Shown one piece after another: positions 15,061 to 28,067 of a DNA stretch of 64,000 nucleotides. A program made the translations under genes and the position numbers. How positions within the stretch are numbered: the stretch's first letter is position 1; each line of letters begins with the position of its first letter. The notes beneath the pieces are model-generated. The model searched no databases. It was not told where the DNA came from and saw nothing but the letters and a program-made list of their open reading frames with translations. The stretch is taken from NCBI RefSeq assembly GCF_034702125.1, contig NC_085880.1, positions 43,643,286 through 43,707,285 on the forward strand, in the 5' to 3' direction. Source of the stretch: Engraulis encrasicolus. Its lineage: Eukaryota; Chordata; Actinopteri; Clupeiformes; Engraulidae.

Positions 15061-15221
15061 ACAACTCAGATGAAGTCAACAGCAAAAGTTGCACAAATAT
15101 TATTTTGATTTTAACCCCTTATTGGAGGGCCTATGTTATAACCTTACTGTCACCAAAATTGTTATGAATATTTCTTAAGCTGTTACTTATGGCTCTCAGT
15201 TATGTCATGGCAATGTAATGC

Positions 15222-15420
15222 TTGAGTATTTTTCAGCAAATAGTGAATCGGCCCGCCAGCGAGCCCATCTGCGCTAAGAGGCTAGGATTTCAAGGCCCAG
15301 TCATTACCATACATATGCAATCTCATAATGAGGCTAACGATTCCAGCGAGTTTTATTTATCGTGCACTTCAGGCAGGATGGTGTCCCATTTAAGCCATCA
15401 TTATGCTAAGATAAAGTAGA
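15222..15420. other. complex unique sequence, possible conserved non-coding element
   Basis: Balanced composition and no repeats, including CCATACATATGCAATCTCAT and TTTATTTATCGTGCACTTCA. The texture differs from the surrounding simple repeats. Conservation cannot be tested here. Confidence 0.25.
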
Positions 15421-16218
15421 AAGGTAAATTCGCCCGGCCTCATGCTTTTGTTTTTTCTTCTGTACATTCCCTGATTTATTCAGACCTGGATGTGTTGTAG
15501 AGAAGACACTGGGAAGGAGGTGTGGAACAACTCGTCGCACATCTGATCTGAAATGTCAAGCACATGCTCTACTAGGCTGGTCCAGCAGGCCATTGTGCCT
15601 GCCAGTCCCCTTAATGTCAACGGGATGGCATCGCATCGCGTAGACGACATTTCAGTGACTGATGCGGCTTTCTTGCCACCAGCTTGTCATTTTCCATAGA
15701 GCAGGCTGGCAGGCAGGCAGGCAGGCAACGAGGACGGGGACGCGATGCGACGTGCAGGCATCATTGAATTGTTTGCATATCAAATGTCAAGGGCCAGCAG
15801 TTTCCTACCAGTCGCTCCACGAGCCAAATTTATTTTTTTCTCTCTCTCTCTCTCTCTCCGAGGCGTGGATGAAAAAAGGATTGATTTAATTAGTCTTAAA
15901 GAGAGCACGGTTCTCTCCTTCACTCCTTCTCCACAGCCCCGGCTTGAGAAATGGCCCACAACGCACACCACACCACACCACAACCACAGTGAGCCATCAG
16001 TTTTTCATCGATGCATCTTGGTCATGACTGGGTTGCTGTTGGCTGGCTGCCTTTTTGGACGGAAGGTAAACAGAACAATAGGGCACGCCGCGCTGGAGGT
16101 ACTTTGTGCTGCAGCGAGGCGAGCGACGGGAGACTTCGCACAGCAGAGCAGTGCAGAGCAGTGCTGTCCTCTTATCAAAGGGAAGTGCTAATGCATGCAT
16201 AGAGGTCATTTGTAGACT

Positions 16219-16343
16219 GGAGAGAGTTTTTAGGAGAGAGAGAGAGAGAGAAAGTAAACGAGTAAGTGAATGAGGTAGAGAGAGAGAGAAAGAGAGAGAG
16301 AGAGCGAAAGATAGAGAGAGAAAGTGAGTGAGTGAATGAGTTA

Positions 16344-16414
<71 letters not shown>

Positions 16415-16473
16415 TGAGGTAGAGAGAGAGAGAAAGAGAGAGAGACAGAGAGACAGCGAGAGAGAGAAAGAGG
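16219..16473. repeat. (GA)n compound microsatellite
   Basis: GA runs separated by repeated GTGAATGAGGTAGAG-like blocks. The longest pure run is about 16349-16409. Confidence 0.95.
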
Positions 16474-16739
16474 GTTTTTATGAGTCTGAATCAGCAGCCA
16501 GCATTCGTCTGCCACCACATGTGTTGTGCTGTTCACAAGAGTGCTGTTTGAGAGGGAAAACAAAAGCATCCTTTTGTGTGAGTGTGTGATTGGCATTACT
16601 AGTGGCTGACGGGGTGGCCGTGTGCATTTTATTGTTTGGGTATTGTTCTCTCATTCTCATCACTGCCAAAGTGTCTAGTTTGCCTATAAAAGGCAAGAAG
16701 CTCATCTTTAAACACTCTCTACAAAGTATCGCTGTTGTT

Positions 16740-17150
16740 AGGGGTGGGTATTGGCAAAGGCTTCACGATTCGATGCGCATCACGATACACATGCCACGAT
16801 GTGATGCTATCATGATGCATTGCGATACATGTATTATTGCGATGCATTGTGCCATTTACTTCATTAATTTTCTTTATTCACCTTTGCCAACATTATACAA
16901 TAAAAGTATTAATAATAACTATGATAGGTTATATATAGAATAGGTTGCAAAAGGCTAATAATAAAGTTTCAAAATAAAAATGATAAGCTTGGGAGCACTA
17001 TCACATCATATCACATAGTTGTCTTCTGGACTAAAGGGTAATATAACTTTGAAAGGACACATCACAATACAGCGCCCTTGCATCACGATACAATATTGTG
17101 ACTGCGTATTACGATTAATCACAAGTCACAGTCAATATCGTCACAGCACT
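16740..17150. mobile_element. possible hAT-type remnant rich in CACGATAC / GATGCATTG
   Basis: Starts AGGGGTGGGTATTGG and contains repeated CACGATTCGATGCGCATCACGATAC-like words at both ends (again near 17082-17150). Similar text is common in fish DNA transposon relics. Clear TIRs and duplications were not established. Confidence 0.4.
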
Positions 17151-17704
17151 AATTGTTGTGTAACGTGTGTTTTAATTAAATTAGCAGTAACTACACTATA
17201 CATACTAAAACTATGACTTCTTAAGGCCTCTTTTTCAGTTTCAAGGGCGTAGTTACAGAACTTGACCTTTGAAGGGGTGATAGATTGTGAAATACATATC
17301 ATAAGGCAACCTGTGACTGTGAGGGGTGCCAGACGTCTACTGAGGCCTATACAGGAGCTATTTGTTCATTCAAAATCATCCAACGGTATCTTGACATCCT
17401 TTTCAACTCACACTATGATTATTTGCCTTTCGTTATTTCTGAAGTTTATGAAGAAATAATCTCATATTTAAAACAAATACATTAATTGTGACTAAAATCT
17501 TGTTATTCTCACTATTTTTTAATGTCCTTAGTTGGCACTTTGTGGGTGCCATGTTGGTGATGCCAGTCATACGATGTTTTTGTTGTCCTGTTTGTTTCAA
17601 TGTCATCACCAAACAGAAGGGCACCAGTGCTGACCTTTAGCAGGGAAACAGTTAAACGCATTTTGACAATGACCTAAATTTCAGGCTAATGAAATGTGAC
17701 ATTG

Positions 17705-18540
<836 letters not shown>

Positions 18541-18603
18541 GTGTGCGTGCACGGGTCTGTGTCTACACTGTATCTGTGTCTGTATGTGTCTGTGTGTCTG
18601 TGC

Positions 18604-18604
18604 C

Positions 18605-18681
<77 letters not shown>

Positions 18682-18682
18682 G
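18604..18682. repeat. (TGTC)n microsatellite
   Basis: About 20 tetranucleotide units, with degenerate TGTGTCTG on the left from 18550. Confidence 0.98.
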
Positions 18683-19540
18683 CATCTGTTTCAATGCGTC
18701 GGTGTCTCTGCATGATTAATGAATGAGTATTAGTCTGCATATATATTTTCATGATGGTAGGAAGAGGACTTTTCACAAAACTGACTATAGGCCTACTATT
18801 TGATATGTTTCCCTTTTTCATGTTATCTGTCTGAAAAAGAATTTGGTAGTATCCTCAATGTTGTCTTTACTTGGGTTTACTTGGAAAGAATTAGCTGACA
18901 TTAGGCCAAACTTAAATGTGGTGGAGCTGTGTTTTGATTCTCAAAACTTCATAAAACATCTGAAAATGAAGAATTATTCATAAAGCACAAATTAACTTAC
19001 AGTCGATAATATATTTCTTTAAAAAAGATGATTGCTGCTGCCACAGTGAACTGCGAAAACATTTGCCCACCAGTCAATCATCTTTTTTTAAAAATTTTTT
19101 TAAAGGAAATAAAGTCTTATCAGATCCAACCATGAATATTCCCCAGTTCTGGAATCCGAAAAAAAAAAAAAAAAACATAAACAGCAAATAAGAAAAGAAG
19201 GAAGATTAGCGGCTCAAAAAGCTTCGTCCTCAAGGACTCCTCAACAGCCATTTGCCCTTTTCTCAGCAAAGAAGATAGAAAAGAACGAAAGAAAAGAAAG
19301 AAAGTAAGAAAAAAATGATGAATAAATAAAAAAGGCGCTTGGGTCCTGAAAGACACACACATGATGTGTCGGTGGCGGGAGGCAGCAACTGCGTACTGGG
19401 TACTGGGGATGGCGTTACTCTAATCAATGGGAGCCTTCACACACATCAGGGCCTTTCATTGGCATGCAAATGCCCGCGGCTCAAGCAAGGACTGGAATGG
19501 ACTTCCTGGCAGGATCAATGGGCCCTACAGAACCCGTCTG

Positions 19541-19839
<299 letters not shown>

Positions 19840-20360
19840 GGTTGGGGTTGGGTGTGAGTGATAAGATCACAAGTCACTGGGCTGCATAGGGCGATAGGGG
19901 GCTGCACTTTATTGTGGAGACTCAACAAGACAGACCGCCAAAAGGAGATCCCAGGAGAAAAAGCAGAGCCCTGTCATTTATTTATTTGTTTGTTTCTTTA
20001 TTTTTATGAATCTAAACATAGACACAGTGAGGGAGATTGGCAGCTCATGGACTCAGACATAGCTGTCAGTTTCATGCAAATGCGTAAATATGCGGTCCGT
20101 TTATTTCGTTTATCAAGCACTGACGCAAGTCAATACTTATGAACTGGTAGGCTACATATTTTATTTATATATTTTGATATTTGGTGAAACAGGAAATGAC
20201 ATCCAGATCTGATTGTGGTGAAAGCCATTGCCCAAGAGGGAATGCATGCAGGTATTTTCTTTCAGCCACACAATCAATGCTTTGCAAAGTGCATTCAATC
20301 TGCCTTCAAATGTAAACCAGTCCAGACACAGTGTGGCATCTAAGAAGAAGAGGAAGGAGA

Positions 20361-20451
<91 letters not shown>
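20361..20451. repeat. (GA)n microsatellite
   Basis: About 45 GA units following AAGAAGAAGAGGAAGGAG. Confidence 0.98.
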
Positions 20452-20453
<2 letters not shown>

Positions 20454-20782
20454 TCATCCAGCAGATCAGCTCCTCTGTGATTGGTAAGGTTTGGAGTCCT
20501 CTACAGGTTAGCTGGTGTAAGTGCATCTACCAGCCCCAAGAAGCCTCAGGTGCTGATTACACATGTGCAGATATTTTTAAATATAGATATTTTTATGTAT
20601 AAGAATTTCATGTGGAGAAAATAAAAACTCCATTGTGACAGGTGTGTTTTGGCCTCCTGAAAGGGGAATACTATATTTTTAAACTGACTTTTGAATGCCG
20701 ATTTCTAAAACTTTGTTAATGTATAAACGAGAGACCAGAACTGATTTGCGTTTTCTAAAAAATATCCATCTACGTGTAAACA

Positions 20783-20851
20783 GCTCCTCCTCCTCCTCCT
20801 CCTCCTCTTCCTCCCCTCCTCCTCCTCCTCCTCCTCCTCTTCCTCCTCCTC
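20783..20851. repeat. (TCC)n microsatellite
   Basis: About 22 CCT/TCC units with TTCC interruptions. Confidence 0.96.
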
Positions 20852-21993
20852 CGCTGCCTTGATTAGGGCCTGAAAGGGCTGCTCCAGATTCACCGCCTGC
20901 CTCCCTCTCCCTCTTTGGCAGCCGTGTGAGAACCCCCCTCTCCTCTCACCCCACAACAACACAGCAGAGAGCAGGTGCAGTACAGCTATACGGCGACGCT
21001 ACAGTACAGTGTTGCTGTAGGGTTTTTTTTTCTTCTCTTTTTTCAACTCACTCTGAATGAAAAATCTGAATCGTAAAAGAGAGAATAGTTCAGTCAGAGG
21101 GTTTTTTTTTTACTGCAGTTATACTGATCCCCCCCTCCCTTTTTTTTGTTGTTGTTGTTGTTGTTATTTTGTCTTCAGTGGGGAACCATACCTGCATGGA
21201 TACATTGCGTTACCTTTTCCTTCTCCATTTTCCTTTTTGTCAATGTATAGTGGTGCAGGACATTGCTTAAGCAGTAGAGGATCCTATACCATGAGTAAAG
21301 AGACACAGACAGTATGAGTAACCAATTTAAACATCAGACAAAATATTCAGGTTCATTAAAATGTACCTCCCCGACGTTATGAAACCAGATTTTGATAAAT
21401 GACAGTGTATCTCCCAACACCTCTCTTCCCATCTGCTGTCCTCTGCTAGTTAGCGACGGGCCAAAGAAAGGCTGGCTGCTTCCTTTAATCCTCGCCGGCC
21501 ATTTCTTTCTCTCCTCTCTCTCCCAACATTTTGGTCACGATACCATTATGTACTTTGAAAGTCTATAAAGGAATACTGACATTCATGGAACATAAAACTA
21601 ATGCTTTATGTTTCCACCAAGGCTGACATTTAACTCTGGCTAATATCATCCTTATACTTCAGCTACAACACCCCTATGGATCTCTCCATCTTCCTCCCCA
21701 AGTCATTTATTTAGGACTATTAGGTGCCGTGGATGACTTCATTGTACGAGCCGTACTTTATTGCCAAGGTCACGCTGTAATGAAGCCATTTCTTGCTCTA
21801 AAAATAGTCTGAACTTTTGAACAGTAAATGGAAGGCCAAGACAGTAGCCGCCGCTAGCGCTATCAGCAGTTAGACATCTATAAGCAGAACCAGTGGAGTC
21901 AGCACTGCCAGACACTCAATTATTGGATTATTTGCAGCCACAGTGCATGCTGTTGGACTGTATGTGTTGCAATCACACAGGTGTTACTGTAAA

Positions 21994-22362
21994 AGGTGCA
22001 CTGTGTAGGATGGTGGCCAGAGTAGGTATTGCAACTATGCTGCTCATTGGAAACATTGCTGCAAATTGTCAAATTTGATATTTTCATGAATATTTACTTA
22101 GTAATAAAATAGTATTTACTAGTATGACCAAAGTACAATACACTTCGCTGTTAAAATGTCTATTTCTGGAAATTCAAAATTACAGACCATGGAGAAGATC
22201 CCTGTTTTCATGTAGGGAAAGTGCCATTTTCCCAGTCATAATGAATAGCCTACATAGAATTTGATGGTGTTGGTAGGCTAAGTATTAATGAAAAAAAAAC
22301 ACTTGTGAATGGGCAGCATGAATTCTGGAAATAAACTACTCAAAATATTACACAGTGCATCT
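21994..22362 (+). mobile_element. TTAA-type MITE (AGGTGCACTGTGTA), full length
   Basis: Termini AGGTGCACTGTGTA and TACACAGTGCATCT are inverted repeats. The right flank is TTAA; the left is a mutated TAAA. Of the five copies in the window this is the most complete, at 369 bp. The gypsy element inserted 70 bp to its right. Confidence 0.82.
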
Positions 22363-22436
22363 TTAAATACATTTATATGCAATACATTAAATACAACGTA
22401 CATTATAGTGCTGCTTTCTTATGCTACAGTAGCACC

Positions 22437-22661
22437 TGTAAAGTTCTTGAATGAACGACCAGTACAACAAATGCAGTGAACTATGATTTCTTTACTTCAT
22501 TCTCAAAAACCCTGTTACAGATTCTGCTTTGCGCCTTCTGGTTTCCCTTTTCTATCTGTCTTCCGCTTCCCCCTTTTCTAACTTGAACTTGAACTCCAAC
22601 TTGCACCACCTTGTGGCTAGAATTAACAATGAACACAATACTGTGAATCGTGAACATTACA
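22437..22661 (-). repeat. 3' LTR of the gypsy element
   Basis: The 225-bp partner of the 5' LTR. It lies directly beyond the A-rich polypurine tract and begins one base after the left GCACC duplication. Confidence 0.93.
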
Positions 22662-22685
22662 ACACTTCCTTTTTTTTTTTTTGAA
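22662..22685 (-). other. polypurine tract of the gypsy element
   Basis: On the minus strand this is a run of A followed by GGAAGTGT, directly abutting the 3' LTR. That is the expected plus-strand primer site. Confidence 0.75.
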
Positions 22686-22707
22686 AGAAAGAAAGAAATT
22701 ATCTGTG

Positions 22708-23652
22708 TTATTCAAAGTCAGCGAGATATGATGGGGGCCCTCTGTTCATTCTGACTGGGTATCTGCGGTCAGGTGACTGTGGCTCTGGAGGGTCAGGGGC
22801 TGGGGGCTGTGGTGTTTGTTCAGGAAGGATTTCAGTCCAGTTCATGGGGTCTTGTTGTCCACTCATGGTTCTTCGTTGAGTCGAGAGATTTCCATTTGCT
22901 GTTATGGGTTTGAAGTGGGATGAGTTTCTGGTGATAACGTGATTGTTGTTTTTAGCTGTCACCATGGATCCTTTTATGGCAATGATTTTGTACGGGTGGG
23001 GGTTATAGGCAGGGCATAGCTTCCCATCTTTCTTTTGACGACAAAGGACAGCGTCACCCACCCTCAATGACGATGGAGTGGTATGGCGCGTCGTCCTGTC
23101 AGCATGAAATTTCATCCGTGACTTGCCAGGGAATCTGTGCGTTGTATGGATGTAGCAGTTGGGGCACTTGATGGGTACAGGGGAAATCAGGCAACTTGAT
23201 CCTAAGGGGTCTCTCCCAAATAGCACATCAGCAGGTGCCAAGCCGGTCGAGCAGTGAGGTGTGGCACGGTAATTGCGAAGGAAAGTGTACAAAGTCTGTT
23301 TCCATGGACGCTGTTCCACATGTGTTGCATTTATGGCCTTCTGAATTGTGCGCATGAAGCGTTCGGCCTCTGCATTAGCCTGCGGCCAAAGTGGAGTTAT
23401 TTTTCTGTGTCTGAAACCTAAGTAAGCTGCAAACTCCGCAAACTCTGAGCCTTGAAAGGGCGGGCCATTGTCTGTTTTGACCTCTAGGGGGATTCCGAAT
23501 GTTGCAAACATTTTATCAAGTTTGGGAATAGTGGCCTTCCCTGATGTGGACTGCACAATCTCTACTTCTGGATACCTGGAGTACTCATCAATGACCACTA
23601 AAAGGTAATCACCAGAGGGGAAAGGACCACAGAAGTCAACGCTGACTTTTTT
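22708..23652 (-). pseudogene. gypsy integrase core, frameshifted from Gag-Pol
   Basis: The catalytic part of integrase lies in a different frame from Gag-Pol. Visible parts of the D,D(35)E core are VDFCGPF, VIDEYSRYPE, VKTDNGPPFQ and NAEAERFMR, followed by a C-terminal region (GDAVLCRQKKDGKLCPAYNPH). No chromodomain is evident. Two single-base shifts separate it from the upstream frame, one near 23730-23738 and one at the six-T run 23647-23652. The ATG at 23598 is internal, not a true start. The frame ends at 22708, about 20 bp before the polypurine tract. Confidence 0.88.
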
Positions 23653-26600
23653 CCCATGGTGATTGATGGCAATTCAGACATGCAAGAGGTTCTCGTGTGT
23701 GAGTGACTACAACCGCCTGACATGGGATGCAGCCCAGCTATCATGGTGTCCACCTGTCTGTCAATGCCAGGGAACCAAACCTTCTCTCTAATCAGTTTCT
23801 TTTGTCTTGACCCCCACAGGCCCTGATGGCCTTCATGCGCAATCGATATGGCCCTGGACTGTAGAGAGTGGGGTATAACAATTTTTCTGCCCAGTAGTAC
23901 AGTGTCATCAGTGGCTGTCACAGTCAGATCATCTTTGACTTTGTAGAACGATTTCAGGGCATGAACATCTACCCCATCAGCAAAATCTTGTGTTTTAGAC
24001 AGTGAGTGCCAGGAGTTTCGTTTGATAAAATTGATTATTGTGCCCAGTGTGGGGTCAGCTGTTGTTGCCTCCTGAATTTCATTGAGTGTCATGGCTTTGG
24101 GGACAGCATTCGCAGTAATGAAGTTAACATATTCCTCCACTTGTTGTTCAGCATGTGATGCACCTACAGAGATATGCGACACGTCTGCAGGGTGGCGGGA
24201 CATGTAATCTGCAGGGTTGCCTTTGCCAGCTTTGTAATGAACTCTGTAGTTGTAAGGTTGGAGACGTAGGCTCCAGCGTTCAATACGAGCAGGTGGCTTA
24301 GACTTGGGGTTGTTGAAAATCCATTCCAGTGGTTTGTGGTCACTCACAAGGGTAAATGGTGCCCCATATAGATACATGTGAAAATGTTCGCAGCCCCACA
24401 CAATAGCAAGGGCCTCTCGTTCTGTTTGTGAGTATTTTTGTTCAATGTTCGACAGAGCCCTGCTTGCATAGCTGACCACCCTGGCTGGTTCATGTGGGCT
24501 TCGTCTCTGCGCCAACACGGCTCCAAGGCCCACAGGGCTGGCATCCACTACTAGTTCAGTCACTTTGGATGGGTCAAAGTAGGTCATGACTGCATTATTT
24601 GACAGGCTTTGTTTTAGCGTATCCAGAGATTTTTGATGTTCTTCTGTCCATTTCCAGCATGCATTCTTTTTTGTGAGTGCTCTTAAAGGCTGTGTTATGG
24701 TGGCGAAATCTTTGATGAATCGGGCACTGTAGTTTGCCATGCCAAGAAGACTGCGAACCTCGCCAGCATTGGTTGGTGCAGCAGCATCATGTAGTGCCTG
24801 GACCTTTTTCGGATCAGGTGAAAAGCCTCCATCGGAGAATGTGTATCCAAAGAAATCCAGAGTGGTTTGTGCGTAGGAGCATTTGGCCTTGTTTAAGGTT
24901 AGGTTCTTTTCTTTCAGACGTTGAAATGTTGCTCTTAGGGATGCGTCATGGCCAGCCTTCGTCGTGCCGAACACTAGAATGTCATCACTCAGGTTAATGA
25001 CTCCTGGGATACCATCTAGGGCTTGCTGAACAGCATTTTGAAACACTTCAGCTGCTGATGACACTCCAAAACTCAGTCGTTTGTATCTTCTCAGTCCTAC
25101 GTGAGTGGAGAATGTTGTGATGTATCGTGATGATGGCTCCAGCTCCAACTGGTGATAGCCACAATTCAAATCCAGTTTTGAGAAGAATCGAGCTCCATTA
25201 AGTGCTTGTATGACATCGTCTACTGTAGGTGTGATATGTCTTTCTCGTTCGATGGCTTCATTTGGTATCCTCATGTCTACACAAATGCGCACTGCTTCAG
25301 GGTCTTTTGGCTTGGGAACGGGAACAATTGGAGAAACCCACGGAGTGGGCCCATCCACCTTCTCAATGATGTCAAGGGCCTCTAAGCGTTTTAATTCAGT
25401 TTCAATTTTTTTTCTGATATGAAATGGCACTCTTTGGTGAGATTGCGTGACTGGAGGAATATCTTTCTTTATATGTAGTTTAACCTGAAAGTCTTTTAGT
25501 TTTCCTATCCCTTGGAAGAGATCAGCGTACTCATTGAGCAGGTGTTCCACAGCATCTGACGTTGTGTGGTGGGGGTCTTTTGTGGGCTGCACTGATTTCT
25601 GTGGTGTAAGGAGCGTGTTAGCGATTTTGATTAGTTCCAACTGACTGGCAGTGTCATAGCCAAGTAAGCTGCCATTGTTGCCTCGGAGTACATGGAAAGT
25701 GGCTGTTGTAAGTTTCGACTTGGATTCTATTAGTGAAGTGAATTTCCCTAAGGTAGGTAGGGGTTTGCATGAGCCATATGGGAAGATAGGAACTGTGCAT
25801 TTGGTGAGTGGAGGTTGATGTCTTAGTGTTTGATAGGTGGCTTCATCTATGATATTCACAGTTGCCCCGGTATCAAGCATCACTCTTACATTGCTGTCCT
25901 TAATTTTTACTTTTGCATGTGGGAGATTTGTTTTTGCTCTACCAATTGTGTACACATATTCGTCAGGGGACTCTGTATCTGCTGCACTGCTTGATGCTTG
26001 AGGTGTGACGCTGCCATCTCCACCAGTGTGCACGTAGTGAACTCTCTGGCGCCCTCTAGTGTTGTTTGTCGGACGCGTTGAGCGACAGCATTTGCTGAAG
26101 TGTCCCTGCTTTCCACACGCGTTGCATGTTTTCCCTCGCGCTGGGCATACTGTGCCCTCCCGGTGAGGAAAGGGCCCAGAACAGTTATAACATTTTCTTT
26201 CCTGTCCCCTTCTCATTCCTATAGCCATGACATCGTCTCGTAATTGTTCTCCCACTACCTGTCTTGTTGTCTGTTCCATGCCTGATGCTTGAACATCAGC
26301 AAGTTCCATGGTTCTACCGAGTGTCAGCAGTTCCTTCAATTTCAACTCGGGTTTCTGTAGTGCTTGACGTCGCAATTTATTGCTCGTGCATGTCTGAATT
26401 ATCATGGTTTTGATCTCCCTTTCAACATCAGGAAAACTGCATGTTGATGCTAAGTGCCGTAGTCGCACATGATACGAGTCAAGTGTTTCTCCCGTTAGTT
26501 GTTTAGCCTGTCTGAATTTGTAAGTCTCGTATTCAGTGTTAGTTTGGGGAGAGAAGTACTCACTGAGTGCCTTTGTCGCTTTCTCGTAGTCTTTTGCTTC

Positions 26601-26804
26601 CCCGGTGTCCTCAAGAGTGTCAAAGATGTCCTGTACTCTCTCTCCAGCATAGTGTAAAAGCATAGCACGTTTCCGCGTTTCATCCTTTATGTTTAGTGCA
26701 ATCAGAAAATTCTCAAACCGTTGCAGCCACTTCTTCCATCGGATGGATGCGTTTTGTTCCTCATCTACGTTAAAACTCGGGAACGGTGGTAATGCTGTAG
26801 CCAT
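23598..26804 (-). pseudogene. gypsy Gag-Pol frame (gag, protease, RT, RNase H)
   Basis: An open frame of 1,068 codons encoding the element's structural and replication proteins as one polyprotein. Residues 1-200 are a Gag-like helical region. Residues 205-240 hold a zinc-knuckle region (CYNC, then CNACGKQGHFSKC). An aspartic protease DTGA is at about 311. Reverse transcriptase covers about 470-650, with FSKLDLNCGYHQ and the active-site box LSDD at 605-608; this replaces YxDD and is a known variant in K02A2.6/Mag-like gypsy clades. RNase H follows (VVDAS at 752-756, LVSDHKPLEW near 820). The integrase zinc-binding start (GHQGLWGSRQ) is present, but the last 45 or so residues are out of frame and end at a premature stop. 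The start was chosen because it lies just after the primer site. Likely defective for integration. Confidence 0.92.
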
Positions 26805-26815
26805 GTTTCATCCGT

Positions 26816-26833
26816 CTGTATCCTCGTCGCCAG
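26816..26833 (-). other. primer-binding site region
   Basis: Immediately inside the 5' LTR the minus strand reads CTGGCGACGAGGATACAG. The TGG start, one base from the LTR, is typical of a tRNA 3'-CCA primer site. I cannot name the tRNA. The Gag start codon follows only about 29 nt after the LTR. Confidence 0.6.
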
Positions 26834-27057
26834 TGTAAAGTTCTTGAATGAACGACCAGGACAACAAATGCAGTGAACTATTACTTATTTACTTCATTCT
26901 CAAAACCCTGTTACAGATTCTGCTTTGCGCCTTCTGGTTTCCCTTTTCTATCTGTCTTCCGCTTCCCCCTTTTCTAACTTGAACTTGAACTCCCACTTGC
27001 ACCACCTTGTGGCTAGAATTAACAATGAACACAATACTGTGAATCATGAACATTACA
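26834..27057 (-). repeat. 5' LTR of the gypsy element
   Basis: Reads TGTAATGTTC to TTTACA on the minus strand, near-identical to 22437-22661. It should carry the promoter and transcript start of the element. Confidence 0.93.
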
Positions 27058-27078
27058 GCACCATTCCCTTGTGCAGAC

Positions 27079-27242
27079 CAGTGGTGGAGCGACTGTACTC
27101 AAGGCCCTAGGGCAACACAGTGATAAAGGCTCTCATGCAGCCTGCCAAGGTCATGCCACAAGGGCACCCACCACTAATATGAGACGGCCCTGGGCCCAGG
27201 GGCAAATGCCCTGCTTGCCCCGCCTCCATGCCTCCGCCTCTG
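27079..27242 (+). mobile_element. hAT-type MITE family C (CAGTGGYGGA), copy 1
   Basis: CAGTGGTGGAGC start, CTCCGCCTCTG end. The interior GGCCCTGGGCCCAGGGGCAA is shared with 42751-42909. Target duplication decayed. Confidence 0.75.
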
Positions 27243-27474
27243 GCACAGAGCGAACAAAGGACACAGGATGTATGTATTGTGCTACATACATATATGTAAG
27301 ACGCTGTCACGATGCAGCAGTGCCCACGCACGGCACGGCACGGCACGGCACGCCCTTCTGTGCAGCTCTAGCATCTGTCTGATTTCAGCCCCTTTTCCCT
27401 GTGCACCGCAGTAGAGCACAGTACAGTGCACAACTACACACTATGGTCCAGGCATCAAACAAGTGCAGAGCAGC

Positions 27475-27658
27475 CAGTGTTGCCAGATGAGGCTGATGAT
27501 TTCCAGCCCAAAAAATGCTAAAAACCTGCCTAGAAGCACAAAATATTGATTTCTATGGCAAAAAATTGGGCGGGTTCTTCTGCTAAATGCCATTTTTACC
27601 CACACAGCCATCCTAAGCAGCCCAATTGGTCGGGAAACAGCCCAATCTGGCAACACTG
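27475..27658 (+). mobile_element. hAT-type MITE family A, copy 1
   Basis: Inverted termini CAGTGTTGCCAGAT and ATCTGGCAACACTG with a perfect 8-bp target duplication AGAGCAGC (27467-27474, 27659-27666). It is 184 bp, non-coding, and the type copy for this family. Confidence 0.9.
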
Positions 27659-28067
27659 AGAGCAGCCTAGTGATGACAAGTGTTTTCATTTGTTTGAAGA
27701 GAGATGCTGGAGCACACTGCTGCTGAAAGTTTTAACCATTAATTAGGTGCAAATACCTGACTAGCGTTCACAACAGTCTCTGAAGATGTTGAAACATTAC
27801 ACATTGAAACGTTAGTCAGGTCCCGGGTGTTTGTGGCACCCACTGATGTATATAGTACAAGGACAGCGTGCTGCTTCTGTTGTATTCCTTTTAACGGTTT
27901 TGAAGCATCTGCAATTGATCTGCGAGGATTGTGCCACTCTAAGTTGACGCATTTGCACCTTAGCCATGCTGACAACAAGCACTGATAGGACGACGGTTTG
28001 TGTTTGACTGTCAATCAAAAGAATTCAAAAAGAATTCTAACTGTCAATCAAATCAGGAACATGAATC

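Larger units (their letters stand above)
22437..27057 (-). mobile_element. Ty3/gypsy LTR retrotransposon, complete, minus strand
   Basis: A 4,621-bp element with direct terminal repeats at 22437-22661 and 26834-27057, each TG...CA on its strand, flanked by a perfect 5-bp target duplication GCACC (22432-22436 and 27058-27062). Reading leftward: 5' LTR, primer-binding region, Gag-Pol frame, integrase in a shifted frame, polypurine tract, 3' LTR. The LTRs differ at about 6 bases plus one indel, roughly 3 percent, so insertion is fairly recent. No envelope frame is seen. It is an endogenous retrotransposon, not host genome function. Confidence 0.95.

Noticed and set aside
15997..16596. 199-codon Ser-Leu-rich frame, and similar Ser-Leu or Glu-Arg frames at 17681, 20161, 32914, 42027, 54780, 60799
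   Set aside because: Translations of CT/GA microsatellites.
23598..23600. ATG at the start of the integrase-frame ORF as a separate gene start
   Set aside because: Integrase residues continue upstream in the same frame to about 23652; the ATG is internal to the broken polyprotein.
24344..25422. Several small frames inside the gypsy element on both strands
   Set aside because: Shadow frames of the Gag-Pol coding sequence.
22708..26804. Retrovirus with an envelope gene
   Set aside because: Nothing envelope-like lies between integrase and the polypurine tract; only about 20 bp separate them.
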